NCBI GenBank assembly: GCA_046316025.1
Contig: JBKCXU010000078.1
Span: forward strand, 3,799-67,798
Length of the DNA: 64,000 bases
From: JAJTHJ01 sp046316025
GTDB lineage: Bacteria > Pseudomonadota > Gammaproteobacteria > Burkholderiales > Burkholderiaceae_F
Reading direction: 5' to 3'
Shown here: positions 62,047 through 64,000 of the stretch, in pieces
Layout: each line of letters starts with the position of its first letter
How positions within the stretch are numbered: position 1 is the stretch's first letter
The notes under the pieces: model-generated
The model's database searches: none
What the model was told of the DNA's origin: nothing
What the model saw: only the letters and a program-made list of their open reading frames with translations
Made by a program: the position numbers and the translations under genes

Positions 62047-62643
62047 ATGACGCTCGCCCGCTTTACCACCTACGCGCTCGCCGGCTGGTCCGGCTGCTTT
62101 GTGATGGCGCTGGAGCTGCTCGGCGGGCGCGCGCTGGCACCCTACTTCGGCACCGGCGTCTACGTCTGGGGCGCGCTGATCGCGCTGTTCATGCTGTCGC
62201 TGTCGATCGGCTATCTGCTCGGCGGGTCGTTTTCGACGCACCGGCCGAGCCTGGCGCGGCTGGCGGCGATCGTGCTGGCCGCCACCGTCGCCGCCCTGCC
62301 CTGCGCGCTGGCGATGGACCCGATTCTCAACGCCGTGTTCGACGCCGTGCCCGACCCGCGCTACGGCGCGCTGACCGCCGCGGTGGCGCTCTTTTTCCTG
62401 CCGATCACCATCAGCGGCGCCGTCTCGCCCTACGCGATCCGCCTGCTGGTCGATGCGCTGGGCACCAGCGGCAAGGTCGCCGGCCGTGTGTTTTTCGTCT
62501 CCACGCTCGGCAGCACGATCGGCACGCTGGGCACCTCGTTCTGGTTGATCCTGTGGTGGGAGCTGAATCACATCCTGTACGGGATGCTGGCGATCTCGCT
62601 CGCCCTGAGCCTGGCCACCCTGGCCGGCAGCCGCGCCCGATGA
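62047..62643 (+). CDS. Membrane protein related to the N-terminal part of fused spermidine synthases
   Basis: A 198-residue protein with about six hydrophobic helices. The opening GCFVMALELLGGRALAPYFG and the block SGAVSPYAIRLLVD are typical of the membrane half of fused MFS/spermidine-synthase-like proteins. Its stop overlaps the start of the soluble half (ATGA), so the two polypeptides probably work together. Transport or anchoring role is inferred. Confidence 0.8.
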   Translation: MTLARFTTYALAGWSGCFVMALELLGGRALAPYFGTGVYVWGALIALFMLSLSIGYLLGGSFSTHRPSLARLAAIVLAATVAALPCALAMDPILNAVFDAVPDPRYGALTAAVALFFLPITISGAVSPYAIRLLVDALGTSGKVAGRVFFVSTLGSTIGTLGTSFWLILWWELNHILYGMLAISLALSLATLAGSRAR

Positions 62644-63521
62644 AAGCCGCCGCGCTCCTGCTGGCCGCGAGCCTTGGCGCGGGTTCCGCCGGCGCAGCCG
62701 AGATCTACCGGCAGCGCTCGCTGTACCAGGACGTGATCGTCACCGAAGACAAGGGCCTGCGCTGCATGCAGTTCGGCCTCGCCGCACGCATTCTGCAAAC
62801 CTGCGTCGACCAGGCACAACCCGATCGCCTGGTCTTTCCCTACACGCGCATGCTGATGGCCGCGCTCTACCTGAACCCCGCGCCGCGCAACGTGCTGGTG
62901 ATCGGCCTGGGTGGCGGCACCGTCCCGCGGACGCTGACGCGGCTGGTCGACGGCGTGACGATCGACGCGGTCGAACTCGACCCCGCGGTGGTCAAGGTGG
63001 CGCAACGCTACTTCGGTTTTGCCGAGCGGCCGGGGCTCACCGCCACCGTCGAAGACGGCCGCGTCTTCGTCAAGCGTGCGCAGCGCCAGAGCCGCCGCTA
63101 CGACCTGATCGTGCTCGACGCCTATGGCCACCAGTACATCCCCGAGCACATGCTGACGCGCGAGTTTCTGCTGGAGGTGAAGTCGCTGCTGGCGCCCGGC
63201 GGCGTGGTGGCTGCCAACACGCACACGACTTCGAAACTCTTTTTTGCCGAGTCTGCGACGTATCACGAGGTCTTTGGTCCGTTTTTCAGCCTGACCGACG
63301 GCAACCGCGTGATCCTGGCGCGTCCGGATGGCCTGCCCACCCGCGCGCAGATCGAGCAGAACGCCGACCGGCTCGAAGCGCGGCTGCAACCGTTCGGCAC
63401 CGGCAAAGCGTATCTGTTGCCGCTTTTCAGCTCGCGCGCCAGTTGGCCGCGCGATACCCGCGTACTGACCGACCAGTACTCGCCGGCCAATCTACTCAAC
63501 GGGCGGCCCGCGCAACCGTAG
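62640..63521 (+). CDS. Spermidine synthase-like methyltransferase-fold protein, possibly exported
   Basis: A 293-residue protein with a Rossmann-fold aminopropyltransferase-like domain: VLVIGLGGGTVPRTLTRL, VELDPAVVKVAQRYF, the acidic DLIVLDAYGHQYIPEHM and a C-terminal gate region. The first 20 residues (MKAAALLLAASLGAGSAGAA) look like a signal peptide, unexpected for an enzyme that would need decarboxylated SAM. It is coupled to the preceding membrane protein. Polyamine synthesis is one reading; a non-canonical role is equally possible. Confidence 0.82.
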   Translation: MKAAALLLAASLGAGSAGAAEIYRQRSLYQDVIVTEDKGLRCMQFGLAARILQTCVDQAQPDRLVFPYTRMLMAALYLNPAPRNVLVIGLGGGTVPRTLTRLVDGVTIDAVELDPAVVKVAQRYFGFAERPGLTATVEDGRVFVKRAQRQSRRYDLIVLDAYGHQYIPEHMLTREFLLEVKSLLAPGGVVAANTHTTSKLFFAESATYHEVFGPFFSLTDGNRVILARPDGLPTRAQIEQNADRLEARLQPFGTGKAYLLPLFSSRASWPRDTRVLTDQYSPANLLNGRPAQP

Positions 63522-63546
63522 CGGGGCGCCGACATCCCGGCGGGGG

Positions 63547-63635
63547 TGGCGGAAGCGGTGAGATTCGAACTCACGGACCCTTGCGGGTCGCCGGTTTTCA
63601 AGACCGGTGCCTTAAACCACTCGGCCACGCTTCCC
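63547..63635 (-). tRNA. tRNA-Ser (anticodon TGA)
   Basis: An 89-nt gene on the minus strand. Acceptor GGAAGCG pairs with CGCTTCC, and the encoded 3' end is GCCA. The anticodon stem CCGGT/ACCGG encloses CTTGAAA, giving anticodon TGA. A long variable arm (CGACCCGCAAGGGTC) and the TTCGAATC T loop mark it as a serine tRNA. Confidence 0.95.
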
Positions 63636-63954
63636 GCGCTCGACGCCGGTTTCGTTCACCGGCGCGTGCCGCGCGAGCTTACATTGGCCGACACTCTCCG
63701 CGAAACGCTGAGCGAGTCGGTTATTGGGACGCAGCCGTGGCGAGAGCGGCTGGCGCGGGCGAGGCGGATGTTCAAGGGCACTGCGAACGCAAGGTTTCGC
63801 GCCCCAGAAGCACGGGCGAGCGCTTCGCGAGTAAGCGTCCGGAAAAAATTCGGAAATTGATTCGAGCCTGAGAATCATCTAGCCGGCTCTCCGACCGGGC
63901 GTATGTTCGTTGTGTGCGAAGTGCAACGGGCAGAGGCCCCGAAGGAGAGCGGCG
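63636..63954 (+). other. Gene-free stretch before the IS110-type transposase (probable left end of the element)
   Basis: These 319 bp between tRNA-Ser and the transposase start have no credible gene; an open frame here is continuous with the antisense of the tRNA. In IS110 elements the non-coding left end carries the bridge RNA, so the last 200 or so bases may do so. AAGGAG at 63942 precedes the transposase start. The left boundary cannot be set without the right end. Confidence 0.45.
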
Positions 63955-64000
63955 ATGACAGTGTATGGCGCGATCGATCTGCATGCGAACAATGGCGTGG
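63955..64000 (+). CDS. IS110-family transposase (5' end only)
   Basis: The frame ATG ACA GTG TAT GGC GCG ATC GAT gives MTVYGAIDLHANNGV, the conserved start of IS110-type transposases with the first Asp of the DEDD catalytic set in AIDLH. A good ribosome binding site (AAGGAG, 8 nt spacing) supports the start. The gene runs off the right edge. Confidence 0.75.
   Translation, partial: MTVYGAIDLHANNGV

Noticed and set aside
60082..62571. 829-codon minus-strand open frame antisense to polA and the spermidine-synthase pair
   Set aside because: Mirrors the coding strand's codon bias; no motifs or start signals, whereas polA has all catalytic residues.
63546..63860. Plus-strand open frame beginning in the antisense of tRNA-Ser
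   Set aside because: The tRNA cloverleaf accounts for the first 90 bases; the MAEAVRFELTD-type start is a well-known spurious translation of tRNA-Ser antisense.

Overview
The window is a high-GC (visibly about two-thirds G+C), densely coded bacterial chromosome segment. Gene content and gene order point to a betaproteobacterium: ileS-lspA-coaBC-dut, clpS-clpA beside a cold-shock gene, rpsT divergent from murJ and followed by a DUF3579 gene, and polA beside DUF2782, thrB and a BPSS1780-type membrane protein. I cannot name the species. Flavocytochrome c sulfide dehydrogenase genes, cytochrome c4, a PPi-dependent phosphofructokinase and a proton-pumping pyrophosphatase suggest a respiratory organism able to oxidise sulfide and using pyrophosphate as an energy currency.

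Layout. 1-3937 (minus strand) is an accessory locus of visibly lower GC: a thymidine-phosphorylase-like gene translationally coupled to a very long gene that runs off the left edge. The long gene encodes a zinc ribbon, an atypical Ser/Thr-kinase-like domain and a P-loop ATPase. It matches no system I can name and is the best candidate here for an undescribed signalling or defence system. 4185-9818 holds ileS, lspA, coaBC, a small membrane protein and dut. 9819-10515 has no convincing gene. 10516-13059 carries fccA-fccB and, convergently, a small membrane protein and cytochrome c4. 13079-18668 holds clpA, clpS, csp, icd, a DUF192 protein and sodB. 18721-23493 is xseA divergent from an ExbB/ExbD-lpxK-Trm112-kdsB-YciI run. 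23538-30541 holds an orphan peptide-binding protein, then pfp-adk-hppA (the PPi cluster) and an acetyltransferase. 30547-39109 is metabolic accessory content: AraC regulator, arylsulfatase, outer-membrane protein, CoA-transferase, OmpA/HhH envelope genes and a short-chain dehydrogenase. 39106-46184 holds gamma-glutamyltransferase, peroxiredoxin, murJ, rpsT, DUF3579 and a PLP decarboxylase. 46181-46935 is a ParE-type toxin-antitoxin pair. 47019-50943 holds a GMC oxidoreductase and uvrD. 50944-56931 is an island-like block: a Crp/Fnr regulator divergent from DUF3604-PpiC-HupE genes, bracketed by two decayed insertion sequences. 56946-63635 holds BPSS1780, thrB, DUF2782, polA, a two-gene spermidine-synthase-like pair and tRNA-Ser(TGA). 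The first codons of an IS110-family transposase end the window.

Repeats are prominent. A GC-rich palindromic element has inserted in the same reading frame in the polA linker and in the tail of hppA. A 23-bp inverted REP-like pair rewrites the 5' end of the gamma-glutamyltransferase gene. A 129-bp element with 15-bp terminal inverted repeats lies upstream of the CoA-transferase gene. No CRISPR array was seen.
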